Positions 30,535 to 40,044 of a DNA stretch of 64,000 nt are shown here, in pieces. The notes beneath the pieces are model-generated. The model had not been told where the DNA came from. It worked only from the letters and a program-made list of their open reading frames with translations, and searched no databases. A program made the position numbers and the translations under genes. Numbering within the stretch: position 1 is the first letter of the stretch; each line of letters opens with the position of its first letter. Origin of the DNA: CAVWQV01 sp963757115 (GTDB lineage Bacteria > Pseudomonadota > Alphaproteobacteria > Acetobacterales > Acetobacteraceae); contig CAVWQV010000002.1 in the NCBI GenBank assembly GCA_963757115.1, forward strand, positions 1 to 64,000. The letters run 5' to 3'.

Positions 30535-32063
30535 CTTAAGGTCCGTTCGCCTGGCACCTCGACAACGTGCCGGTCGAGCCGGGCCAGGGTCAGCAACGTC
30601 ACCTGCGGCTGCCCGACCCAGGGCGGCTGAAACTCCGGGCGGAACAGCGCCAGCAGCAGCACCGGCCAGTCCGCGACCCGCTCGATCAGGCGGTCCAGCA
30701 GCTCGCGCGAGCTCGGGTCGATCCAGTGGATGTCGTCGAACACCATCAGCACCGGGCGCTGCCGCGCCAGACCTTCAATCTGGCGCAGCAGCGCCTCGAA
30801 CGTCTTCTCCTTCCGCCGCTGCGGCGTCAGATCCAGCGGCGGGGCGAGATCGGCCGATGGCAGCCCATGCAGCTCGGCGATCAGCGCCACGTCTTCCATC
30901 GGCGGTTCGGTGGCAGCCAGCAGCGCTTGCAGCTTGGCCAGCCTGACCGCTGGCGCATCGCCATGGGCAAAGCCGGCCGCCCGCTCCATCTGCGCGATCA
31001 TCGGATACAGCGCGCTGTCCTGGTGGTGCGGCGAGCAGAAATAGCGCAGCCGGACATGCGGTTCAGCCGCAATCCGCTCGGCCAGCGCCTCGGCCAGGCG
31101 CGACTTGCCCACGCCCGGCTCGGCCGAGATCAGCACCACCTTGCCGCTGCCGGCCTTCGCCTGCGTCCAGCGGCGCAGCAGCAGCTCGATCTCCTCCTCG
31201 CGCCCGACCAGCGGTGTCAGGCCCGAGCGCAGTGCCTCGAACTGGCCGAGCGCGCGGTTCTCCGACACCACCTGCCAGGCCGGCACCGGCTCTGGCAGGC
31301 CCTTGAGCGCGATCGTGCCGAGGTCCCGGCACTCGAACAGGCCGCCGATCTGCCGGCGGGTGGCCGCATCGATCACCACCTGATCTGGGCCCGGCGAGGC
31401 TTTGCAGCCGGGCCGCGCGGTTCGGCGTCTCGCCGATCGCCGTCTGCTGGCGCGAATCGCCCGAGCCGATCGGCTCGCCGATGACCACCAGCCCCGTCGC
31501 GATGCCGATGCGCACCTGCAGCGGCTCGCCAGCCACGGGCGCCTCGCTGACCGCGGCGGCAACGGCAAGGCCGGCCCGCACGGCGCGTTCGGCATCGGTC
31601 TCATGCGCCTGCGGCCAGCCGAAATAGATCAGCACGCCATCGCCGACGTAGCGGGCGATGAAGCCGTTGAACTGCTGGATGGTGCTGGCGACGCAGGCCT
31701 GGTAGCTGCGGATGACCTCGCGCAGGTCCTCGGGATCGAGCCGGGCGGAGAGCGCGGTGGAGCCGATGAGATCGCAGAACATCACGCTGAGCGGGCGGCG
31801 TTCGGCGGACTGGCGCTACCGGGCTCGGTCGGTCGGCGGCGGCGCTGTTCAAATTCGATTTACAGTCGGATCGCGGGCGCCAGCCTGGCGATCGCATTGC
31901 GCAGGCGCAGCCGATGCCCGGCGCTCACACGCCGATGTCCTTCAGCACCTGGTCGTCGACTCACCGTCCGTGAGCAGGTCCATCTCGACGCTCGTGTTGC
32001 CTCGAAGCGTCCGGCATAGTGGCCGAGAACCGAAACCGGCCAGCCACACCGGACGTCGCTCAT
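30531..32063 (-). pseudogene. Class III nucleotide cyclase, SAM-cyclase-AAA (copy 2), truncated
   Basis: ATG 32063 overlaps the stop of copy 3 (ATGA). A damaged SAM domain (about 32060-31880, ending VSAGHRLRLRNAIARL) precedes the cyclase domain (MMFCDLIGSTALSARLDPED; ARYVGDGVLIYFGWPQAHET; VRIGIATGLVVIGEPIGSG). One shift near 31400 leads to the AAA domain: TPLVGREEEIELLLRRWT, Walker A SAEPGVGKSRLAEA, and MVFDDIHWIDPSSRELLD. The gene stops at 30531 within the ATPase domain, where the gajB end begins; the TPR part is missing. The catalytic domain keeps the metal-binding Asp in FCDLIGS and the second Asp in GDGVL, so the domain itself looked functional before the frameshift. Confidence 0.8.
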
Positions 32064-34912
32064 GACGCGAGCTGTTCCAACAGCACCTTTGCGTCCTTCA
32101 GGTCGGGCGCATCAAAACCTTCGGTAAACCAGTTGTAGATCGGACTGAGCAGATCAAGGGCTTCCGCGCGCTTGCTATGACCGTGCCAGAGGCGAGCTAG
32201 GCTTGTCGCGCTGCGTAGTTCCAAAAGCTTTGCATTTTGGCGGTGGGCGAGCGCGACTGCGGCGCTAAAGCTCGCTTCGCCGGCCAAGCGATCACCGGTG
32301 AGCATCAACAAATCGCCGCGCAATCGAAGTGTCTCGGCCAAAACGGCCAAATCTAGCCCCGCTTCGGCTAGTCGCTCGGCCTCTGCGAGATGTGCGAGGC
32401 CGGCGTATGGCTGCCCGGATATTCGATACGCGTCGGCCAGGAGAATGTGTTGCTGTGGAGCACCGACCCTGGCTCCTGCGGCCAACCACTCGGCCAAGGC
32501 GCAAGTCAGCAACGGAATTCCGTCTTTGGGATGCCCCAGGGCCGTCAGGCACCAGCCACGAAGGGAGGTGGCCTGGGTGCACCAGAGGGAGATCCGTGTT
32601 CCTTAGAGAGCGCGACAGCCTCGTCCGCATATCGCAGCAGCTCGTTAGGGTCCCAGCGGCAGTCCAACCCACGTCTAAACCAAGCTGAAGCGCGAATATC
32701 AGTGAGGAAGGGCGGCGAAAGGCGGCGTGCCTCCGCCACCGCGGCATGCAGTCGTGACCTCGCTTCGTCGAGACGTCCGACAAAGACCAGCGCATACGCA
32801 TAACCCGTCAACAGGAGGACGAGTGGGTCCTCGCTCCCTAACAGGTGTGAACCCTGCTTCGATGGATCGAAATGGGCGAGACCGTACTCAAAATACTGGA
32901 CTGCAGCTGCAAAGTCTCCCGCGTATACACAGGCGACCCCGCTCGTAAGCCACCCCGTCACATGCGTGACGACATCGTCCTGTGTCTTTCCGAGCTGGCG
33001 CAAGTCTGCTGCGAGCTGCTGCGCCCGCGTCAGATCGCCTCGGATCATGTGGTGTTCCCATTGCCCAAACAGAATGGGAAGAAGTTTGTGTCCTAGCCTC
33101 AGCCGAACGCTGAGCTCTTGTGCGCGCGCAAGAGTTTCACCCACGATCGGGGCAGCACCGCCGTGGGTATTCCTTAGAGCTTGGGCGAGGGAGACGCTTA
33201 TATCGAGTTCGCACTGCTGGCGCCAGACGGCGTCGGTATTGGGCAGGTTGGCCAGCAACGATAGCCCTTTGCGAAGCAGTGCCGTCGCCTCCAACACTGC
33301 AGATCGAGCCACTGCGCGCTGGCCTGCCTTTATCCAGTATCCGACTGCCTGTTCCGCGAGGCCCGCCTCGGTGAAATGATGGGCCAGGACTGCGGAGTAG
33401 CATCGACACTGTGTGGAAACTCCGCTGCGAGGGTCGCCGCTATTCGAGCATGCAACCGTTGACGGCGGCCGCGAAGCAACGTGCCGTAGGCCGCATCCTG
33501 CACCAGCGCGTGCTTGAAGATGTAGCTCGATGCCGGCGGCGTGCCCCGGACGAACAGCAGGCCAGCGTTCGTCAGCCGATCGAGCTCCGCGCAAATTACC
33601 GGCTCCGGTAGATCGATCGTGGACGCGAGCAGCCCGTAGCCGAACGTACGGCCGATCACCGCTCCGGTTTGCGCAATGTCTTTGGCAGCCGGTCCCAGCC
33701 GGTCCAGTCGCGCCATAAGCGAAGCGTGCAAGATCGCTGGCAGGGATAGATTCGGATGTGGGACCGCAGACAGCGCGGCCGCCCCCTGCGCGCCGGATTC
33801 GAGCACTGCCTTGGTCATTTCCTCGACGAACAGCGGCACGCCATCGGTGCGCTCGGCGATCTCGTCCATGATCTCGATTGGTAGCGCCACATCTCCGGCG
33901 AGGTTGGTGATCATCGCCGCGGTGTCACTTCGGTCGAGCCGTGTCAGCGCCAGCGTCATCACGTGTGGCTGTCCGGTCCACGGCGGCTCGAACTCCGGGC
34001 GGAACGTCGCCAGCAGCAGCACGGGCCAGGCCGCTACCCGGTCTACCACGCGCTCCAGCAGCTCGCGCGAACTTGGATCGATCCAGTGAAGATCTTCGAA
34101 CAGCAGCAGCACCGGCTTCTGCCGGGCGAGACCTTCAACTCGCCGAAGCAGCGCCTCGAATGTTTTTTCCTTCTTCCGCTGCGGTGTGACGTCGAGCGGT
34201 GGGGTAAGATCGGCCGACGGTACGGCGAGCAGCTCCGCGATCAGCGCCACATCTTCCGCCGGCGGCACGGTGGTGGCGAGCAGCGCTTGAAGCTTGGCAA
34301 CCTTCGCCGCTGTCTCCTCCCCTTGCGCGAAGCTCGCGGCGCGCTCCATTTGCGCGATCACCGGATACAGTGCGCTGTCCTGATGGTGCGGCGAACAAAA
34401 GTAGCGCAGGCGAATGTGCGGTTCGGCCCCGATCCGCTCAGCCAGCGCCGCGGCGAGGCGGGACTTGCCAACACCCGGTTCGGCGGAAATTAGCACTACG
34501 CCCCCACTGCCAGCCTTTGCCTGCTCCCAGCGTCGGAGCAGCAGCTCCATCTCCTCGTCGCGGCCGACCAGCGGCGTGATGGTCCTATGCAGCGCCTCGA
34601 AGCGGCTTTCTTCCACCCGCGCGCTCAACACCCGCCAGGCCGGTACCGCCACCGGCAAGCCCTTCAGCTCGACGCTGCCAAGGTCCTCGCATTCGAACAG
34701 GTTGCCGATCTGCCGGTGGGTGGCTTGGTCAATCACCACGTGACCCGGCCCGGCGAGGCTCTGCAGGCGAGCGGCAACGTTCGGCGTCTCCCCATCGCCG
34801 TCTGCTGGCGCGCATCGCCCGAACCGATCGGCTCGCCGATCACCACCAGCCCTGATGCGATGCCGATGCGCACCTGCAGCATGCGGCCAGCCACGGGGGC
34901 CTGGCTGACGGT
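32060..34912 (-). pseudogene. Class III nucleotide cyclase-type AAA-TPR protein (copy 3), N-terminus replaced
   Basis: Only the last part of the cyclase domain is left (LQVRIGIASGLVVIGEPIGS at about 34880), preceded in frame by a periplasmic binding protein. After a shift near 34780 come the cyclase end (HRQIGNLFECEDLGSVELKG) and a complete AAA/STAND region: TPLVGRDEEMELLLRRWEQ, Walker A SAEPGVGKSRLAAA, LLFEDLHWIDPSSRELLE, GVPLFVEEMTKAVLES, then the winged-helix segment FKHALVQDAAYGTLLRGRR. Shifts near 33405 and 32560 separate the TPR part (AVGYWIKAGQRAVARSAVLE; ILLADAYRISGQPYAGLAHL; SPIYNWFTEGFDAPDLKDAK). The stop TGA at 32060 overlaps the start of copy 2, so the two paralogues formed an operon. 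Confidence 0.8.
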
Positions 34913-35728
34913 CGCGACCGACGCCCCCGTACTGGTCAGGAAGAAGGTCGGGTGCCAGTCGAGTTCGAAGACACGCCGGATCGAGATCGCGGCGAATTTC
35001 GGATTGGCCTCGATATAGAACACATCGGCGCCGGACTGCTTGGCCGCCACCAGCTGCTGGTCGAGGGTCGGGTCGGTGACTTCGTACGTCGCGTCGTAGA
35101 CGACTTGCACACCGTGTCCGGCGACCGCGGCCCTGAAGCTCCCCATGTAGTCGCGGCCGGAGTCATCGTTCTGGGCGAGCAGCGCGACCTTGGCCTGCGG
35201 CTTGTTCTTCAGCAGCCAAGCCGCATACAGCTTCGAACTCGGTCTCGTAGGTCGGCCGCCAGCCCATGCTCCAGGGATACTGCTTGTAGTCACCCCAGAA
35301 CGTGGTGCCCGCCGCGATGAAGAGCTGCGGGATGCCTTTGCTGTTGAGGTATTTGCGCGTGGCGACGCTGGTCGGCGTGCCCAGCGGCTGGAAGATGAAC
35401 GCCACCCCTTCCTGCTCGACCAGCTTGCGCGTCTGCTCGAGGGTCTTGGGCGGGCTGAACCCGTCATCGAGGCTGATCAGGGTGATCTTGCGGCCGTTGA
35501 TGCCGCCCTGCGCGTTGATGGTCTGGAAATACGCCGCCTCCGAGCGCCCGATTGTGCCGAAGGCCGAGGCGGGCCCGGAGTACGGCATCGTCTGCCCGAT
35601 CTTGATCTCGGTGGCGGTAACGCCGGGCGCGTTCTCGGCCGCGCGGATCGGAGACGAGCGCAACAGGCCTGACGCGGCAATCGCGCCACAGCCGGCTGCG
35701 AACCTGCGGCGGGTCAGGCCTCGAGGGC
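34912..35728 (-). pseudogene. Branched-chain amino acid-type ABC substrate-binding protein, fused to cyclase copy 3
   Basis: The N-terminus has a twin-arginine-like export signal (LTRRRFAAGCGAIAASGLL) near 35725; the expected ATG of MTRRRF is CTG here, so the start is lost or non-canonical. The mature part is LivK/Peripla_BP_6-like: EIKIGQTMPYSGPASAFGT, AYFQTINAQGGINGRKITLI, FQPLGTPTSVATRKYLNSKG, GDYKQYPWSMGWRPTYETE. A shift near 35225 leads to KLYAAWLLKNKPQAKVALLA and GADVFYIEANPKFAAISIRR. At about 34912, after STGASVAT, the frame runs without a stop into the cyclase domain of copy 3. No permease or ATPase genes of the transporter are present. Confidence 0.75.
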
Positions 35729-36288
35729 TCGGGCCTCCTCGATCGCGTCCAGTGCATAGCCCATCGCCCCGAAGTGGTTGTCGGTCCCGACCCTAACATC
35801 GCCAGCCATACTCGGGCGATTGCCCAGCCGCCGTCTTTAGTCAGACGAATTCGGCGCCGGCGCAGGTTCGAGCTGTCTCGGAACGGCAACGGATTGAGGA
35901 CCGGTCAGCGTTCGGGCCGCGCCAGGAATTCCGAAATACCGAGTGCTTGCACGCGTGTGGCGGACCTGGCTGATGCCGTTTCGTTCAAGCTGGCTCGACG
36001 ACGCCTGAACGGCAGCAGGGCACACGGTTCGCACCCAGGCCCGATCGCCCCAGCGGCAGGGATGCCAAATCGAGCCGCTCGGGCCGGGAAAAGCACGACC
36101 GTATTCAGCCACTTAAAGCTTGGGGGTTGTTCGGGGCAGTCTCAAGCTCCGGAGACAATCGGCTGTCCGGAGAGAGATTTCGGCGCTCGTTGCGCCTGCG
36201 AAGTATCAAGCCCGCGACGGAAATGTCCGCCACACAGGCGCTTCTTCGGCCTGGCAACCCGAGCGGAGAAAGTTTGGCTTGGACTGAC
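35729..36288. other. No gene recognised
   Basis: Spacer between the binding-protein start and the left end of the integrated element. No domain is seen in any frame. Direct chromosomal flank of the island. Confidence 0.4.
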
Positions 36289-36338
36289 TGGAGCGGGCGA
36301 AGGGATTCGAACCCTCGACCCCAATCTTGGCAAGGTTG
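36289..36338 (-). repeat. Left attachment repeat (tRNA-Gly 3' fragment)
   Basis: Fifty bases, read on the minus strand, equal the anticodon arm, T arm, acceptor strand and CCA of tRNA-Gly(GCC), with one C/T difference in the anticodon stem relative to the copy at 55069-55118. The 5' half of the tRNA is absent here. This is the far-end att site left by site-specific integration. Confidence 0.9.
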
Positions 36339-36454
36339 AAGCCATTGTTCGCGAATGACGCGAACATTCATAATGACGCTTCGTTTCAACATGATTATGA
36401 GCGAGTTGTTCGCGAATGCATTCGTGACGGATCGTCGAGCAGCCAGATAAAAGT

Positions 36455-36477
36455 GGCACCCCAAGCGGAACCCCAAG
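36455..36477 (+). promoter_or_regulatory. Candidate integrase arm-type sites, left
   Basis: Two copies in tandem of GGMACCCCAAG, GGCACCCCAAG at 36455 and GGAACCCCAAG at 36467, spaced 12 bp, about 120 bp inside the left repeat. The same GGAACCCCAAG occurs at 54983-54993, about 75 bp inside the right repeat. The arrangement fits arm-type binding sites of a tyrosine integrase; this is inference. Confidence 0.4.
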
Positions 36478-36485
36478 AGACGCCT

Positions 36486-37848
36486 ATGACCGCGGCTCGG
36501 CCGCTTACCGATACCCAACTCCGAAAACTGAAGGTGACCGGCGAACGGTATGAACTCCCCGACCCGGGGCTGCCGGGGCTTGCCCTCCGCATCTCCGCCA
36601 AAGGGCAGAAGACGTGGACCGTGGTCTACCGGGTGCGAGGGTCCGGCGAAGTATCGGGTGAACGGGTGGCCAAATTGGCCGGTGACAAGCGCCGACTGAC
36701 GCTGGGTGAGTACCCGTTGGTCGGCTTGGCTGACGCGCGGGCGAAGGCTGCGGAAATCAAGCGCCTGGCCCGCAGCGGGATCGATGCCGCGGCGATGTCG
36801 GCAAATCAGGAGACGGTCAAACGAGCTGTGCCGGTCGTTGCCGACCTAATAGACCGTTACGTTTCGGACCACCTGCGCCGGAACGGCCTCCGAGCCGGTT
36901 CGAACGCAGAGAAGCAGCTGCGGCTGCATGTCGGTGGTGCCTGGAGCACCCGGCCGGTAGCGTCCATCACGCGGGCTGACCTTGTCCGTTGCTCGAGAAG
37001 GTGCGCATACCGTTCGAGGTAGAGGTGCGCGACGGCGACCGCGTCGAACAGCGTAAACGTGGAGGACCAGGGGCAGCTGCCGAAGTGCGCAAGTGGACCC
37101 GAGCGATGTTTCAGTTCGCGGTGGAGGTGGGCCTTCGGCCAGATAATCCGTTCGCTGACGTGAAGAACCGCGACAAACAGCGGTCGCGGGATCGGGTGTT
37201 GTCGATGCACGGAACTTGCCGCCGTATGGAACGCGGCGGGGACAACGGATTATCCTTGGGGGCCGTATTACCGGCTGATCCTACTCACTGGCGACCGGCG
37301 TGGGGAATGGGCTAACGCTCGGTGGGATTGGTTGGACAGGGATCGTGAGCGCCTGGAGATCCCGGCGGCTCAGTACAAAACCGGTAAGGCGCAGGTCGTC
37401 CCGCTCAGCAGCCAAGCGCAGGGGATTATCGAGAAACTGCCCCGGGGTGAAGTCGGCCCATTTGTGTTCTCGAGCGACGGCGGGGCAACGTCGGTATCTG
37501 GGTTCAGTAAGGCAAAGGCGCGATTAGATCGACTCTTAGTCGAAGCTGGACATGCGCCATGCCGCCTTGGGTCTTGCACGATCTCGGCGTTCGATGGCCA
37601 CGCACATGGAGCGCATAGGCGTTGAGCCGCACATGATCGAGGTCTGCCTGGGGCACGTGTTAAAGGGCGTTGCTGGTACTTATCGTCAGTATGGTTACCT
37701 GCCGGAGAAGACCGCGGCGTTACAGGCATGGGCAGACGAATTGCTTGCAGGGTGCGAGCGGCAGGATGCGTGCACCGACTTGAACCCACGCCCACTACCG
37801 AGGCATGCGGTAGCGGCCTGCGCGCTAACGACGACGGCTCATGAATAA
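36486..37848 (+). pseudogene. P4-type tyrosine integrase, at least three frameshifts
   Basis: ATG 36486 follows AAGAGA. The DUF4102-type N-terminus is clear (LTDTQLRKLKVTGERYELPD; GLALRISAKGQKTWTVVYRV; LTLGEYPLVGLADARAKAAE). After shifts near 36990, 37215 and 37555 the core and catalytic domain follow: EVRKWTRAMFQFAVEVGLRP; the first catalytic Arg in LLTGDRRGEWANARWDWLD; the HxxR box in VLHDLRRSMATHMERIG; His in GHVLKGVAGTYRQYG with the nucleophilic Tyr. All catalytic residues are therefore still encoded, but in four frames. The gene would have catalysed integration at and excision from tRNA-Gly; its start lies 150 bp from the left repeat. Length of the reconstructed protein, about 430 residues, is normal. 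Confidence 0.85.
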
Positions 37849-37958
37849 TGGGTTATCTTCGCGACTTGTAGCGGCCACCGCGGCGGGCCGGCAGTCAACC
37901 GTTTCATAGTGCCGCCGACGCTTTCCGCGAGCGCGTCGTTAGCGCGGGAGACTGATCT

Positions 37959-38330
37959 GTGACGAGTTCCCGCAAGCCCCCACCAAAACCGTCAAGCACG
38001 GAAATGGAACGAACGCGGATGCGGGCCGAATGCCGCACTGTATTCGAGGGACCACAGCTTCCAAAACTTCCCGCGGTGCATTTCGGCGCAGAGGTCAGGC
38101 GCGAGATACTCGAAGCGGTGCAACTCCGTCTAACTCTCTCCAATGAGGACGAGGAGTTTTGGTGGAAACGAGTAGAAGACGCAGCGTGCACATTCCGTGG
38201 GGAGTGGCAGAGCACCGTCCTTCGGAGAAGACTGGGTCGAGAAGCAGCTGAGAGGGCGGGGGGCAAAAGCGCGTCAGGGGGGCAGCGGACGAAAGCTCCG
38301 AAAACCATCGAGTTTCGTGCGTTGAATTAG
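37959..38330 (+). CDS. Small hypothetical protein
   Basis: A frame of 123 residues, start GTG/ATG region at 37959. It is basic at both ends with an acidic centre (LTLSNEDEEFWWKRVEDAAC) and a C-terminal Lys/Gly/Arg tail. No family is recognised. Its position between integrase and excisionase-like gene suggests an element-encoded accessory protein. It might be a shadow frame, but the composition of the centre is gene-like. Confidence 0.4.
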   Translation: MTSSRKPPPKPSSTEMERTRMRAECRTVFEGPQLPKLPAVHFGAEVRREILEAVQLRLTLSNEDEEFWWKRVEDAACTFRGEWQSTVLRRRLGREAAERAGGKSASGGQRTKAPKTIEFRALN

Positions 38331-38388
38331 CCATCGGTTCTCGGCAATCCCTCCGCGCTGTCCCGCACTGAGCCGGAGTTAATCGCCG

Positions 38389-38592
38389 ATGCCCGCCCAG
38401 ACTTCGTCGTTCAAACCCGTAAGCAAGCCGCTGACAGTGACTGTAAGCAGGGGCCTTCAACTTACAGGATTAGGGCGCACTAAGTTTTACCAGCTCCTGA
38501 ACGAGCGTCGCATCCGGTCGGTGACCGTTGGCCGCCGTCGTCTTGTGGTCTATGCCTCAATCGAGGAACTCCTCGACAGCCGCGCGAACTAG
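38389..38592 (+). CDS. Excisionase/AlpA-like helix-turn-helix protein
   Basis: A protein of 67 residues from ATG 38389. The centre has the winged-helix pattern of MerR/AlpA-type excisionases: GLQLTGLGRTKFYQLLNERR followed by IRSVTVGRRRLVVYASIEEL, where the first part is the helix-turn-helix and the second the wing and the closing helix with the basic patch. Such proteins direct the integrase towards excision or regulate element genes. It is intact and follows the integrase after the small gene at 37959. The assignment to the HTH_17 type is firm, the exact role is not. Confidence 0.75.
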   Translation: MPAQTSSFKPVSKPLTVTVSRGLQLTGLGRTKFYQLLNERRIRSVTVGRRRLVVYASIEELLDSRAN

Positions 38593-39028
38593 CACGTGGT
38601 CAGTCAGCCATTGAGCAGCCCGGAAGCGCCGCTTCCGCTCGACATCAACCGTTCAATCGGTATCGTCCAGTACGTGACGAATGGCCTCAACGTGATCTTG
38701 GCGGTCGCGGCCTTGTTCGCCGAACCTGCGTCTAGTTTGGCCGTGCCTACACAAAGGAACGCCCGAGAGACTGCAATCTCTCGGGCGCCAAATGCTCAAT
38801 CCCCACGCGTCCAACCACAGACCACCCGGAAAACGAGCGACGAGAGATTATGGGAGATACCCATAACCGTCCACCCATTTGTCCGCTCCGGGGCCGTCAA
38901 TATCGTACCGGGATATCAGGTGCCACCGCTTCGACTCCGCACCAGCGTAACATTTTACCCCTTATCATGGAACGTCGCAGGCGCGTGCAAGCTCGATAAG
39001 CGATCGATCTCCCGCTGGTGTGGAATCC
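38593..39028. other. Intergenic region
   Basis: No gene recognised apart from the hairpin at 38760-38787. The part from 38830 to 38960 is less GC-rich than its surroundings. Confidence 0.4.
38760..38787 (+). terminator. Strong hairpin, terminator-like
   Basis: A perfect 11-bp stem (CGCCCGAGAGA at 38760-38770 with TCTCTCGGGCG at 38777-38787) around a six-base loop CTGCAA. It lies 170 bp downstream of the excisionase-like gene. No T-run follows, so it is either a weak terminator or a protein-binding palindrome. Confidence 0.55.
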
Positions 39029-40044
39029 ATGAGCGCCCACGCCGGCTGCGGGGCGACCTTGGTTCACACGCGGTGGCGGTTCCTGGCCAAGCGGGCACTG
39101 GCCAACGGCGAGATGTTGGCATTCGACGATGCCAAGACGGTTGACCTGTCTGCCGGAACGTTGCCGACCTCCACGAGATGCATCGCGAGCTGACCAAACT
39201 CCTCGCGATGCCGCACCACGCGCTCGTGCGCGGCGAGATTATCGATCGAGCGCGCCGCCAAGGCGTACACAAATTGCTCTATGAGGACGCTGTGACCGGC
39301 GATGAGCCGACGCTCCGGGCGGTTCCTCGATGGTGGGCGGCGCTCGACGTCGAGCGGATCGACCCGGTGCCCGGCTTGGATCTGCGCGACCTCCCGGCCT
39401 GCGCCCGCGCGGTGCTCCCTCATCTGCCGGTAGCCTTCCACGGGGCCCGGCTCATTGTGGCTACTACCGCTTCCCACGGCATCAAGCCCGAACCGCGGCT
39501 GCGCATCTACGCTTGGTTCGACCGGCGGTTGGACGACGGCGAGCTGCGGCGATGGTTTGCGAGCTATCCCGCCGTGGACCTGTCCCTGTTCAACCCGGTG
39601 CAGTTTCATTACATGGCCGCGCCGGTCTTCGAATGCCCGCGCGTCGATCACCTGCAGGTTCGCATCTGCATGCTGCCCGGCAGGCCGTTGGTCGCGGCGC
39701 CTTCGGCCGCAGCCCTGGCGCCGGCGCCGCGGCCCGTCCTGCCGCCCCTGCCGAAAGCCGGTAGCCCGGGATCGGGGGCCTACGCCAGCGCCGCTCTGCG
39801 CGGCAGCATGATGCGCATCACTATGGCCGCGACCGGCCAGCGCCATCCGCAGATCGTACGGGAAGCCAGGTCGCTCATTCGCTTCGTCGATGCCGGGCTG
39901 CTGGGAGAAGGGGAGGTGCGGCACTCGCTGCTGGCTGCCTCCGCGCAGGCCGGGAAAGGCGACCAGAAGGAGGTCGAGCGGATCCTCAGCTGGGCGAAGG
40001 CCCACGGCTCGACCGCGCCGCTGCCGCCGGGGATCGGCCGATGA
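39029..40044 (+). pseudogene. Primase/replication-type protein of integrative elements, one frameshift
   Basis: The start reads LVHTRWRFLAKRALANGEML and AFDDAKTVDLSAG; a shift near 39150 leads to NVADLHEMHRELTKLLAMPH and then LLYEDAVTGDEPTLRAVPRWW, DARLIV-like HGARLIVATTASHGIKPEPR and LRIYAWFDRRLDDGELRRWF with NPVQFHYMAAPVFE. The pattern of Asp/Glu-containing strands followed by a Pro-rich linker and a C-terminal helical domain resembles archaeo-eukaryotic-primase-like replication proteins encoded next to DUF927 proteins on mobile elements. The C-terminal part (VREARSLIRFVDAGLLGEGE) is helical, like primase-C domains. The stop overlaps the next start (ATGA). The family call is moderate confidence. 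Confidence 0.55.

Noticed and set aside
35837..36112. Minus-strand frame next to the island
   Set aside because: Composition is that of a shadow frame and no domain is visible.
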